Below are positions 1 through 7,289 of a DNA stretch of 11,859 nucleotides, piece after piece. A model generated the notes under the pieces. It did not search any database. It was not told the origin of the DNA and was given only the letters and a program-made list of their open reading frames with translations. Origin of the DNA: Pseudomonas sp. UBA5782 (GTDB lineage Bacteria > Pseudomonadota > Gammaproteobacteria > Pseudomonadales > Pseudomonadaceae); NCBI GenBank assembly GCA_002418465.1, contig DIEE01000305.1:7322-19180 (forward strand). The letters are read 5' to 3'. The translations under genes were made by a program, and so were the position numbers. Each line of letters opens with the position of its first letter. Positions within the stretch are counted from its first letter, which is position 1.

Positions 1-2
1 CC

Positions 3-206
3 GGCGTGAGCAGCCTTGCCGGTTCCACCCGACAGGCGCCGGATGCCCGGCAGGCCGCGCACTGGTGGAGCCTGGCGGCGCAGCACGGCCATCCGCTGGC
101 CGCGCACCGCCTGGCCGAACTCTATCGCCAGGGCGGCGAAGGGCTGGACGCCGATCCACAGCTCGCCGAACGCTACGCCGGCCGCGCCGGAGAGCTGGGG
201 CTCTGA
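3..206 (+). CDS. Sel1-repeat (TPR-like) protein, C-terminal end only
   Basis: This is the 3' end of a gene that enters the window from the left. The reading frame is open back to base 3, so the GTG at 6 need not be the true start; the stop is TGA at 204-206. About 67 residues are visible. The stretch around ARQAAHWWSLAAQHGHPLAA and the following AELYRQGG...ADPQLAERYAGRAGELG fits the Sel1 consensus: paired helices with small residues at the packing positions and the 'AAxxGxxxAxxxLAxLYxxG' pattern. Sel1 repeats are protein-protein interaction modules. The partner and role cannot be told from this fragment. It converges with the minus-strand cyclic-di-GMP gene across a 79-bp gap (207-285) in which I see no clear terminator hairpin. 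The repeat assignment is fairly secure; the full architecture and any signal peptide lie outside the window. Confidence 0.65.
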   Translation, partial: GVSSLAGSTRQAPDARQAAHWWSLAAQHGHPLAAHRLAELYRQGGEGLDADPQLAERYAGRAGELGL

Positions 207-285
207 TCCCGCCCTACGTAGCATCCCCGCCAGCTCCGCTTCAGCCCACCGCTCGATCCCCACGCCTTGCTCGTTCGGTCCCCAT

Positions 286-2040
286 TCACCCCGCCAACGG
301 CAGCGTATCGATGATTTCCAGGCTGTAGCCCGGCACCGCCTTGGCCATGCGTTTGGCCTCGGAGGCGAGGTCGGCGAGCTGGGTGGCGTCCAGCTGCGAG
401 CAGGCTTCGGGGCGCAGGTGGACGATGCCGATCGACAGCGACAGCAGCGGGAATTCCTGGTGCTTGCCCTGGCGGTCGTGGGCGACGAAGCAACCTGCTT
501 GCAGGTGCTCCTCGCGGTAGAAGCGCCGGCACTGGCCCTGGAAGTCTTCGAGCAGTTGCTGCAGGCGCTGGCGCCAGTCGGTCGAGCCGAGCACCAGGAG
601 AAAGTCGTCGCCGCCGATATGGCCGACGAAATCGCGCATCGGATCGACCCGCTCGCACAGGCACTGCGCCAGGCAGAGCAGCACTTCGTCGCCGCGGGCG
701 TAACCGTAGATGTCGTTGAAGGGCTTGAAGCTGTCGATGTCGACGTAGCAGATCACCGCCTCGCGCTCCTGCTGCAACAGCCGCGTCAGGCATTGCTGGA
801 TCGGCACGTTGCCGGGTAGCAGGGTCAGCGGGTTGGCGTGGCGGGCCTGCTGGATCTTCTGTTCGGTGATCAGCTTGAGCACGTCGATCACCCGGCCGAG
901 GCCACGATACTCGCCGTCCTCGGTGATGATGAAATCCTCCTCGATGCGCTGCCGGGCGCGGCTGGTGAGCAGCCGGCTGACCTGTTGCAGCGACTGGCGC
1001 AGGTCGACGCTGAGGAAGTCGTCGCCCATCAGCCGGCTGATCGGTTTGCGCGAGAACAGGTCGGTGGCGAAGGGTTTGAGCAGGGCGTCGGAGAGCGAAT
1101 GGCGATGCACGATGCCGACCGGATGGCGCGCGCCGTCGAGCACCGCCAGCGAATTCAGGTTGGCCTGCAGGCGGAACGCTTCGAGCACCTCGGCGATGGT
1201 GGTTTCCTGGGTTACCGCCTGCTGTTCGATGAGCAGCGTGGCGAGCGCTTCCTCCTCGTCGCCCACCGCCGGCATGCCCAGGCGCGGCATCAGCGCACGG
1301 GCGTCACGCGAGGGGTTCTCCTGCGGCCGTTCGAGCAGGTAGCCCTGGACCAGGTCGACGCCCATTTCGGCCAGTACGCTGAGCTCTTCGATCAGTTCGA
1401 TGCCTTCGGCGATCACCTGCGCACGCGACACCTTGGCCATCTTCAGGATCGACTCGACGAATTCGCGCTTCACCGCATCCCGATGGATGCCGTCGATGAA
1501 GTGGCGGTCGATCTTCACGTAGTCCGGGCGCAGCTCGGACCACAGGCGCAGGCTGGAGTAACCGGCGCCGAGGTCGTCCAGGGCGATCGAGAATCCCATC
1601 GCGCGGTAGTGGTGCAGGGCGTTGTGCAGCAGTTGGTAGTCGTCGATGGGTGCCTGCTCGGTCAGCTCGATCACCACCTGGCTCGGCGGGATGCCGAGGC
1701 TCTGCAGCAGCTTGAGCGTGCGTCCCGGCTGGTGCGCCGGCTCGAGCAGCGACTCGGGCGATACGTTGAGGAACAGCTTGCCCTCGAGCTTCAGGTCGCG
1801 AAAACCCTGGCAGGCGGTCCTGCGCGCGAGTTGCTCAAGTTCGCTGAGGCGACCGGTGTGGCGGGCCACGGCGAACAGCGTCAAAGGCGAATGCAGCGGG
1901 CTGTTGGATGGCCCGCGGCTAAGCGCTTCGTAGCCGAGGATGCGCCGCTCGGAAAGGCAGATGATCGGCTGGAACAGGCTGTGCAGGTCGCCCTGAGCGA
2001 GGATCTGGCCCAGCGCGCTGGATTGCTCGGTGACGGGCAT
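286..2040 (-). CDS. EAL - tandem CBS - GGDEF cyclic-di-GMP signalling protein
   Basis: This 584-residue protein has no evident signal peptide or membrane segment, so it is probably cytoplasmic. An N-terminal EAL phosphodiesterase domain (about 15-240) keeps the expected metal and substrate residues: E38 of YEALSR, N92, E125, D155-D156 of DDLGAGYSS, K176, E212 and Q232. It is therefore probably an active c-di-GMP hydrolase. Residues about 265-395 resemble a CBS pair, which usually senses adenine nucleotides. A C-terminal GGDEF domain (about 403-575) keeps D434, N442 and D451, but its signature is GGDDF (476-480) and the allosteric RxxD I-site reads PMRD, lacking its arginine. Cyclase activity is uncertain; the domain could instead bind GTP and regulate the EAL domain. 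The start is the ATG at 2038-2040; an upstream in-frame GTG at 2080-2082 lies inside the prc terminator hairpin and is disfavoured. The architecture matches what I recall of PA3258 of P. aeruginosa. Confidence 0.9.
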   Translation of the reverse strand: MPVTEQSSALGQILAQGDLHSLFQPIICLSERRILGYEALSRGPSNSPLHSPLTLFAVARHTGRLSELEQLARRTACQGFRDLKLEGKLFLNVSPESLLEPAHQPGRTLKLLQSLGIPPSQVVIELTEQAPIDDYQLLHNALHHYRAMGFSIALDDLGAGYSSLRLWSELRPDYVKIDRHFIDGIHRDAVKREFVESILKMAKVSRAQVIAEGIELIEELSVLAEMGVDLVQGYLLERPQENPSRDARALMPRLGMPAVGDEEEALATLLIEQQAVTQETTIAEVLEAFRLQANLNSLAVLDGARHPVGIVHRHSLSDALLKPFATDLFSRKPISRLMGDDFLSVDLRQSLQQVSRLLTSRARQRIEEDFIITEDGEYRGLGRVIDVLKLITEQKIQQARHANPLTLLPGNVPIQQCLTRLLQQEREAVICYVDIDSFKPFNDIYGYARGDEVLLCLAQCLCERVDPMRDFVGHIGGDDFLLVLGSTDWRQRLQQLLEDFQGQCRRFYREEHLQAGCFVAHDRQGKHQEFPLLSLSIGIVHLRPEACSQLDATQLADLASEAKRMAKAVPGYSLEIIDTLPLAG

Positions 2041-2067
2041 CGTAGGTCTCGGAAGCGCAGAAATGAG

Positions 2068-2092
2068 AAGGGCCGGCTTCACGCCGGCCCCT
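2068..2092 (-). terminator. Probable rho-independent terminator of prc
   Basis: The arms GGGCCGGC and GCCGGCCC (about 2070-2090, 5-nt loop TTCAC) form an 8-bp GC-rich stem with A/T-rich flanks. It lies about 45 nt past the prc stop, and on the minus strand it is followed by a short T-rich stretch (CTTCTCATTTC) rather than a clean T run. It sits about 30 nt before the start of the EAL-GGDEF gene. That gene would therefore need read-through or a promoter close to the hairpin. Confidence 0.6.
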
Positions 2093-2132
2093 TCATTTCA
2101 CGACACTCGTATGACCGTCGTGTTACAGGCGG

Positions 2133-4217
2133 TCAGTCCTTCTTCGCCACCGTGGTGTGCAGGCCCAGGTAGTCGAGGAGGATCTGCCCGGTCTCCTGCA
2201 GGTAGGCGTCGTCTTCCGGCTTGGTCTTGTCCTCAGGGCTCGGTACGGCGTCCTCGTCTTCTTCCTTGAGCTCCTTCAGCGGCTCCTCACCCTTGGCCTT
2301 GCGCCGGGTATTCTCCATCGCCAGCTGCTCGCCTTCGACCTTGGTCTGTTCGGCGCGGCGCTTGGCTTCGTTGAGGCTGACGGTCTTCTCGTCCATCAGT
2401 TGCTGAGCCAGCTTGAGGCGCTCCTGGGTGAACACGAAGTCCGGGTTCTGCGCGGCGCGGGCTTCATGCCGCGAGCGCAGTTCGGCGAGGAACGGAGCGA
2501 ACGGATCACGCTCGGCGCTGATCGCCGGGCGGATGCTGTCCCACGGCATGGCCTCGGGCAGCGAGCTTTCGCCGATCTCGTGGGTGTTCACCACCGGCGG
2601 GAAGTCGACGTCCGGCAACACGCCCTGATGCTGGGTGCTCTGCCCGGAAACCCGATAGAACTTCGCCAGGGTCAGCTTCAGCTCGCCATGGTTGAGTGGC
2701 TGAATGGTCTGCACGGTGCCCTTGCCGAAAGTCTGCCCGCCGATGATCAGCGCGCGGTGGTAGTCCTGCATGGCGCCGGCGAAGATCTCCGAGGCCGAGG
2801 CGGACAGCCGGTTGACCAGCACCGCCATCGGCCCGGTGTAGTAGGCGCCGGGATTCTCGTCGGCGAGCACGTCAACACGGCCGTCGGCGTTGCGCACCAG
2901 TACGGTCGGGCCCTGTTCGATGAACAGGCCGGTGAGGTCGGTGGCTTCCTGCAGCGAGCCGCCGCCGTTGTTGCGCAGGTCGATGACCACGCCGTCGACT
3001 TTCTCCTCCTGCAGCTCGCCGAGCAGTTTCTTCACGTCGCGGGTGGTGCTCTTGTAGTCCGGATCGCCCGCGCGATAGGCCTTGAAGTCGAGGTAGAAGG
3101 CCGGCAGTTCGATCACACCGAGTTTGTACTCGCGGCCGGCGTGCTCGAGTTTCAGTACGCTTTTCTTCGCCGCCTGCTCCTCCAGCTTGACCGCCTCGCG
3201 GGTGATCGACACCACCTTGCTGGTCTGGTCGTTCGGCCCGTTGCTTGCCGGAATCACTTCCAGGCGGACCTTGGAGCCTTTCGGTCCGCGGATCAGCTTG
3301 ACCACTTCGTCGAGGCGCCAGCCGATCACGTCGACCATCTCGTCGTCACCCTGGGCAACGCCGACGATCTTGTCCGCCGGGGAGATCTGCTTGCTCTTCT
3401 CCGCAGGACCGGCCGGCACCAGGCGCACGACCTTGACGTTGTCGTTGTCGTTCTGCAGCACGGCGCCGATCCCTTCGAGGGACAGGCTCATGTTGATGTC
3501 GAAGTTTTCCGCGTTGTCCGGCGACAGGTAGTTGGTGTGCGGATCGTAGGTCTGAGCGAAGGCGTTGATGTAGGCGGAGAACACGTCCTCGCTACGGGTC
3601 TGGTCCAGGCGTGCCAGCTGGTTGCGGTAACGCTTGGTGAGCAGCTCCTGGATCGCCTTGGGCTCCTTGTGCGCCAGCTTCAGGCGCAGGACCTCGTCCT
3701 TGACGCGCTTGCGCCAGAGGTCGTCGAGCTCTGCGGTGTTCTTCGCCCAGGGGGCTTTTTCGCGGTCGGTGAGCAGGTCTTCGTCGACGCTGAAATCGAT
3801 GTTCTCGACGCCCTTGTCGAGCATCGCCAACGCGAAGTTCAAGCGTTCCTCGAGACGATCCAGGTGGCGCCGGTAGATGGCGAAGCCGGGGTCGAGGTTG
3901 CCGCCCTTGAGGAAGTCGTCGAACTGCGTGCGCCACTTGTCGAACTCGGCGATATCGCCGGCGGTGAAGTAGCTGCGCGACGGATCGAGCGCCTTCAGGT
4001 AGCCCTCGTAGATCTTCACCGAGCGCTCGTCGTTGAGCGGCGGCTTGTTGTAATGGTGGCGTTTGAGCAGTTCCACCACGTTCAGGCTGGCGATCACCTG
4101 CTCGCGATCCGGCTGCAATGCATCCCAGCTGTGTGGGGCATTGGTCTTGGCCCACAGCGGCAGCGCGCTGAAACCTATCAATAAAGCAAGGGTGGTGCGG
4201 GTCAGGGTGCGCTTCAT
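2133..4217 (-). CDS. prc: Periplasmic carboxy-terminal (tail-specific) protease Prc/Tsp
   Basis: This is a 694-residue S41 serine protease, close to E. coli Prc (682). It degrades periplasmic proteins from their C-termini; in P. aeruginosa the orthologue (PA3257, also called AlgO) acts on truncated MucA forms and so affects alginate production. The N-terminus (MKRTLTRTTLALLIGFSALP) is a typical Sec signal peptide with likely cleavage after LWA, near residue 23. A helical N-terminal domain is followed by a PDZ domain (about 245-325, from SLEGIGAVLQ) and the protease core. The core holds the substrate-site motif VIDLRNNGGGSL (411-422), the nucleophile region NRLSASASEIFAGA (probable S476) and the general-base lysine in FGKGTVQ (K499). 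The C-terminal tail is highly charged. The start is the ATG at 4215-4217; the in-frame ATG at 4248-4250 would put eleven basic residues ahead of the signal peptide. It is transcribed divergently from the oxidoreductase gene. Confidence 0.95.
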   Translation of the reverse strand: MKRTLTRTTLALLIGFSALPLWAKTNAPHSWDALQPDREQVIASLNVVELLKRHHYNKPPLNDERSVKIYEGYLKALDPSRSYFTAGDIAEFDKWRTQFDDFLKGGNLDPGFAIYRRHLDRLEERLNFALAMLDKGVENIDFSVDEDLLTDREKAPWAKNTAELDDLWRKRVKDEVLRLKLAHKEPKAIQELLTKRYRNQLARLDQTRSEDVFSAYINAFAQTYDPHTNYLSPDNAENFDINMSLSLEGIGAVLQNDNDNVKVVRLVPAGPAEKSKQISPADKIVGVAQGDDEMVDVIGWRLDEVVKLIRGPKGSKVRLEVIPASNGPNDQTSKVVSITREAVKLEEQAAKKSVLKLEHAGREYKLGVIELPAFYLDFKAYRAGDPDYKSTTRDVKKLLGELQEEKVDGVVIDLRNNGGGSLQEATDLTGLFIEQGPTVLVRNADGRVDVLADENPGAYYTGPMAVLVNRLSASASEIFAGAMQDYHRALIIGGQTFGKGTVQTIQPLNHGELKLTLAKFYRVSGQSTQHQGVLPDVDFPPVVNTHEIGESSLPEAMPWDSIRPAISAERDPFAPFLAELRSRHEARAAQNPDFVFTQERLKLAQQLMDEKTVSLNEAKRRAEQTKVEGEQLAMENTRRKAKGEEPLKELKEEDEDAVPSPEDKTKPEDDAYLQETGQILLDYLGLHTTVAKKD

Positions 4218-4271
4218 GCTGATTCGACGTATGGGCAAGTGATGACGCATATTAGGTCGTCAATATGGGCG

Positions 4272-4291
4272 CCGGTTCAATAACGGACCGG
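4272..4291. repeat. Imperfect inverted repeat in the prc/oxidoreductase divergent region
   Basis: CCGGTTC (4272-4278) and GGACCGG (4285-4291) are inverted copies matching at 6 of 7 positions around a 6-bp AT-rich centre. The overall 20-bp size suits a dimeric repressor operator. It lies 55 bp from the prc start and 53 bp from the oxidoreductase start. That it is an operator is inference only. Confidence 0.35.
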
Positions 4292-4302
4292 GCATAACGC
4301 CA

Positions 4303-4319
4303 GAGCCGGGTGCCGGCTC
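4303..4319. repeat. Perfect palindrome upstream of the quinone oxidoreductase
   Basis: GAGCCGG (4303-4309) and CCGGCTC (4313-4319) are exact inverted copies with a GTG spacer. The repeat lies 25 bp before the oxidoreductase start codon. It could be a protein-binding site, or a hairpin in the 5' leader if transcription starts further upstream. No convincing sigma-70 hexamer pair was found for either divergent gene here, so the promoter positions are unresolved. Confidence 0.4.
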
Positions 4320-4335
4320 GGTTACGGGCCACTAT

Positions 4336-4340
4336 GGAGG
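4336..4340 (+). promoter_or_regulatory. Ribosome binding site fixing a GTG start
   Basis: A full GGAGG Shine-Dalgarno sequence ends 4 nt before the GTG at 4345-4347. No closer ATG exists at the start of this reading frame, so this motif decides the oxidoreductase start. Confidence 0.75.
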
Positions 4341-4344
4341 CAGC

Positions 4345-5307
4345 GTGAAGGCATTGCAAGGCATCGACGGGAACCTGGAGTGGGCCGAACGGGCCGCTCT
4401 GGAATGTGACGTAGGGCAGATTCGCATCCGTGTGGCGGCTGCCGGACTCAACCGCGCGGACCTGCTTCAGCAGGCCGGGCACTATCCACCGCCGCCGGGC
4501 GCCAGCGACGTTATCGGCCTCGAATGCGCCGGTGTAGTCAGCGAAGTCGGCGCCGGCAGCGCCTGGAAAGTCGGTGACCGGGTGTGTGCGCTGCTGGCCG
4601 GCGGTGGCATGGCCGAGGAGGTGGTGATCGACGGACGCCACGCGCTGCCGGTGCCCGAAGGCATGGGTCTGGTGGAGGCGGCGGTGCTGCCCGAGGTGTA
4701 CGCCACCGCCTGGCTGAACCTGTTCAAGCTGGCCGCGGTGCAGCCCGGCGAGAAGGTGCTGATCCATGCCGGCGCCAGTGGCGTGGGTTCGGCGGCGATC
4801 CAGCTGTGCAAGGCGTTCGGCAATCCGTGCTGGGTCAGCGTCGGCTCGGCCGAGCGTCTGCAGCATTGCGAGGCGCTGGGCGCGCAGGGCGGCGCGCTGC
4901 GCCATGACGGCCTGGACAACCTGCGCGACTTCGGCCCGTACGATGCGATCCTCGATCCGGTGGGCGGCGCCTATGGCGCGCTCAACCTCGATCTGATCGC
5001 GCTCGACGGCCGCTGGGTGACCATCGGCATGATGGGCGGGCGCAAGGCAGAGATGGACTTCGCCAAGCTGCTGGCCAAACGCGTCCAGCTGATCGGCTCG
5101 ACCCTGCGCAACCGCGACGACGACTACAAGGCTGAGCTGCTGCTCGATCTGCAGCAGCAGGTCTGGCCGCTGTTCGCCGAGGGTCGCCTGAGCCCCGAGC
5201 TGGCGCGCAGCTACCCGATCGGCGACACCGTGGCTGCCTATGCCGAGCTGGCCAGCAATACCGTCAACGGCAAGCTGGCGCTGGTGATCGACGCCAGCCT
5301 GAGCTGA
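4345..5307 (+). CDS. Zinc-free NAD(P)H quinone oxidoreductase, PIG3-like MDR family
   Basis: This 320-residue cytoplasmic enzyme belongs to the medium-chain dehydrogenase/reductase superfamily and probably reduces quinones with NAD(P)H; the physiological substrate is unknown. The GroES-like N-terminal domain carries the quinone-reductase motif GLNRADLLQ (34-42), then GHYPPPPGASDVIGLE (45-60), typical of the PIG3/TP53I3 branch. The catalytic-zinc ligands of alcohol dehydrogenases are absent. The Rossmann fold follows, with the nucleotide-binding loop HAGASGVGSAAIQ (141-153) replacing the classical GxGxxG. The C-terminal DTVAAYAELASNTVNGKLAL segment is the usual family ending. The length is normal. 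Translation starts at a GTG with a strong Shine-Dalgarno sequence. It appears monocistronic, divergent from prc and convergent with gmhA. From memory it corresponds to PA3256 of P. aeruginosa. The family call is secure; the quinone specificity is inferred. Confidence 0.88.
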   Translation: MKALQGIDGNLEWAERAALECDVGQIRIRVAAAGLNRADLLQQAGHYPPPPGASDVIGLECAGVVSEVGAGSAWKVGDRVCALLAGGGMAEEVVIDGRHALPVPEGMGLVEAAVLPEVYATAWLNLFKLAAVQPGEKVLIHAGASGVGSAAIQLCKAFGNPCWVSVGSAERLQHCEALGAQGGALRHDGLDNLRDFGPYDAILDPVGGAYGALNLDLIALDGRWVTIGMMGGRKAEMDFAKLLAKRVQLIGSTLRNRDDDYKAELLLDLQQQVWPLFAEGRLSPELARSYPIGDTVAAYAELASNTVNGKLALVIDASLS

Positions 5308-5328
5308 CCCGCGCAGGCGCGTACTTTC

Positions 5329-5354
5329 CGGGCCTCGTAGCCGTGCCTGGCCCG
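5329..5354. terminator. Weak stem-loop between convergent oxidoreductase and gmhA genes
   Basis: CGGGCC (5329-5334) and GGCCCG (5349-5354) form a 6-bp stem with a 14-nt loop in the 54-bp gap between two convergent genes. There is no T run on either strand. The position suits a bidirectional terminator, but the hairpin could easily be chance at this GC content. Confidence 0.3.
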
Positions 5355-5361
5355 CTGGAAC

Positions 5362-5946
5362 TCAGTAGTTCTGCGGGCTCAGCTTGCGCTCGATCAGCTC
5401 GATGAGGATGTGCAGCACCTTGATGTGCAGCTCCTGCACGCGGTCGGCGTAATCGCCGCCCGGTGCGCAGATGCACACGTCGGCGATTTCCTCCAGCAGC
5501 GAACCGGGCTTGCCGGTCAGCGCCACCACTTTCACCCCGAGAGCCCTGGCGGCTTCGGCGGCCTTGAGCACGTTCGGGCTCTTGCCGCTGGTGCTGATGG
5601 CGATCAGCACGTCGCCGGCGCGGCCGTGGGATTCGATGTAGCGCGAGAAGATGTAGTCGTAGCCGAAATCGTTGGCCACGCAGCTGATGTGGCTGGCGTC
5701 GCTGATCGATACCGCGGCGATGCCCGGGCGGTTGTTGCGATAGCGCCCGGTCAGCTCCTCGGCGAAGTGCATGGCGTCGCACATCGAGCCGCCGTTGCCG
5801 CAGGAAAACGCCTTGCCCTTGTTCTCGAAGCTTTCCACCAGCAACTGCGCGGCGCGCTCGATGGCGTGCAGCGCCTGGTCGTTGGCGATGAAGCGATCCA
5901 GCGCGGTGCGGGCTTCTTCGAGGCTGTAGCGGATGTGTTCGATCAT
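5362..5946 (-). CDS. gmhA: Phosphoheptose isomerase (sedoheptulose 7-phosphate isomerase), enterobacterial type
   Basis: GmhA converts sedoheptulose 7-phosphate to D-glycero-D-manno-heptose 7-phosphate, the first step toward ADP-heptose for the LPS inner core; it acts in the cytoplasm as a SIS-domain tetramer. This protein has 194 residues (E. coli 192). From recalled sequences it aligns almost without gaps to the E. coli enzyme: SCGNGGSMCDAMHFAEELTG (48-67), ISDASHISCVANDFG (81-95), STSGKSPNV (118-126), ADRVQELHIKVLHILI (167-182). The expected zinc/catalytic residues are present: H60, E64, Q171 and H179. One visible difference is M55 where E. coli has histidine (GGSHCD). The start ATG lies 8 nt after the apeB stop with GAGA 8-11 nt upstream, implying co-transcription with apeB. 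No other heptose gene is adjacent. It is unlike the DiaA-like GmhA (PA4425) I recall in Pseudomonas, so it is probably a second isomerase. Confidence 0.9.
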   Translation of the reverse strand: MIEHIRYSLEEARTALDRFIANDQALHAIERAAQLLVESFENKGKAFSCGNGGSMCDAMHFAEELTGRYRNNRPGIAAVSISDASHISCVANDFGYDYIFSRYIESHGRAGDVLIAISTSGKSPNVLKAAEAARALGVKVVALTGKPGSLLEEIADVCICAPGGDYADRVQELHIKVLHILIELIERKLSPQNY

Positions 5947-5954
5947 CGATGTTC

Positions 5955-7244
5955 TCAGGGCAGATCGTGGCTGGAATAGAAGGCGCTCAGCACCTTCACC
6001 AGGTGGGCGAGGTCGTGGCTGCCGGCCAGTTCGCGGATCGAGTGCATGGCGAAGGTCGGCAGGCCGATGTCCACGGTGCGCACGCCGAGGTGGCCGGCGA
6101 CGATCGGGCCGATGGTCGAGCCGCAACCCATGTCGCTGCGCACCACGAAACTCTGCACCGGCACTTCGTTTTCCAGGCAAAGGTGGCGGAAATAGCCGGC
6201 GGTTTCGCTGTTTGTGGCGTAGCGCTGGTTGCTGTTGATCTTGATCACCGGGCCGGCGTTGAGCTTCGGGCCGTGGTTGGCGTCGTGGCGGTCGGCGTAG
6301 TTCGGGTGCACGCCGTGGGCGTTGTCGGCGGACACCAGCAGGGATTTCTGGATGCTGCGCACGAAGCTCTCGCCGTCCGGCAACAGGCGGCGCAGGGTCT
6401 GTTCCAGCAACGGGCCGTCGGCGCCGCAGGCCGAGCAGGAGCCGACTTCCTCGTGGTCGGTGCACACCAGCACGCAGCTTTCCTCGCCCTCGGCGGCCAG
6501 CAGCGCCTGCAGGCCGGCGTAGCAGGACAGCAGGTTGTCCAGTCGCGCGCCGGCGATGAAGTCGCCGTTGAGGCCGATGACGGCGGCGCTCTGGGTGTCG
6601 TAGAAGCTCAGTTCGTAATCGAGCACCGCGTCTGCGCTGATGCCGTGCTCCTCGCTCAGCTGGTCGGCGAGCAGGGCGCGGAAGTCCACGCGCTCGTCAC
6701 CGGCGACCTGGGCGAGGATCGGTGGCAGCTCGTTCTGCGCGTTGATCACCCAGCCTTCGTTGGCGGTGCGGTTGAGGTGGATCGCCAGGTTCGGGATCAC
6801 CGCCAGCGGCACCTTGAAGTCGATCAGCTGGCTTTCCACCTTGCCGGCCAGGCGGAAGGTGACGCGACCGGCGAGCGACAGGTCGCGGTCGAACCAGGGC
6901 GCCAGCAGCGCGCCGCCGTAGACTTCCACACCGAGCTGGAGAAATCCCTGGCGCTGCAGTTCGGGATTCGGCTTGACCCGCAAACAGGGGCTGTCGGTGT
7001 GCGCGCCGACCAGGCGCAGGCCGGCGTTTTCCGGGGCCTGTTTGCCGAGGCGGATGGCGATGATCGAGGAGTCGTTGCGGGTCACGTAGTAGCGACCGCC
7101 GGCTTCGGTGTGCCAGGTTTCGCGCTCGTCGAGGCGGCGGAAACCGGCGGCTTCGAGGTGCTGGACGAGGCTGGCGGTGGCGTGGAAGGGCGTGGGCGAG
7201 GCCTTGAGAAAATCGATCAGGCCCTGGTTCAGCTGTTCGCGCAT
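5955..7244 (-). CDS. apeB: M18-family metallo-aminopeptidase ApeB
   Basis: This 429-residue protein is the length I recall for P. aeruginosa ApeB (PA3247). M18 enzymes are cytoplasmic, dodecameric, two-metal aminopeptidases, often preferring acidic N-terminal residues; the specificity here is not visible. The expected metal ligands are present: H82 in GAHTDSPCLRVKPNP, D236 in GARLDNLLS, E266 in CTDHEEVGS (E265 as likely general base), D307 in SADNAHGVHPNY and H401 in TFAMHSIRE. The ATG at 7242-7244 has a GGAG motif 8 nt upstream. The gene lies 80 bp after rluA and 8 bp before gmhA on the same strand, so it probably heads an apeB-gmhA transcript or continues one from rluA. It has no signal peptide. 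The call is secure. Confidence 0.95.
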   Translation of the reverse strand: MREQLNQGLIDFLKASPTPFHATASLVQHLEAAGFRRLDERETWHTEAGGRYYVTRNDSSIIAIRLGKQAPENAGLRLVGAHTDSPCLRVKPNPELQRQGFLQLGVEVYGGALLAPWFDRDLSLAGRVTFRLAGKVESQLIDFKVPLAVIPNLAIHLNRTANEGWVINAQNELPPILAQVAGDERVDFRALLADQLSEEHGISADAVLDYELSFYDTQSAAVIGLNGDFIAGARLDNLLSCYAGLQALLAAEGEESCVLVCTDHEEVGSCSACGADGPLLEQTLRRLLPDGESFVRSIQKSLLVSADNAHGVHPNYADRHDANHGPKLNAGPVIKINSNQRYATNSETAGYFRHLCLENEVPVQSFVVRSDMGCGSTIGPIVAGHLGVRTVDIGLPTFAMHSIRELAGSHDLAHLVKVLSAFYSSHDLP

Positions 7245-7289
7245 AACGGACTCCGGACGGCAATGCCGCCGAGTCTATCGTATTTGCGC

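Noticed and set aside
838..2172. Plus-strand open frame (444 codons) opposite the EAL-GGDEF gene
   Set aside because: It is an antisense shadow with the same low-complexity composition; the opposite strand encodes all EAL catalytic residues.
2157..4184. Long plus-strand open frame (675 codons) opposite prc
   Set aside because: It is an exact antisense shadow of prc, rich in V, H, Q and D from reverse-complemented GC-biased codons, with no recognisable motif or ribosome-binding site. Prc on the other strand has a signal peptide, PDZ domain and catalytic residues.
5308..5361. Possible insertion scar or mobile-element end next to gmhA
   Set aside because: I found no direct repeats, no transposase or integrase remnant, no tRNA and no composition shift around gmhA; only a weak 6-bp stem is present.
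5947..6465. N-terminal extension of the gmhA frame into apeB
   Set aside because: The frame stays open inside apeB only by chance; the conserved GmhA N-terminus begins at the ATG 5944-5946, which has a suitable ribosome-binding site.
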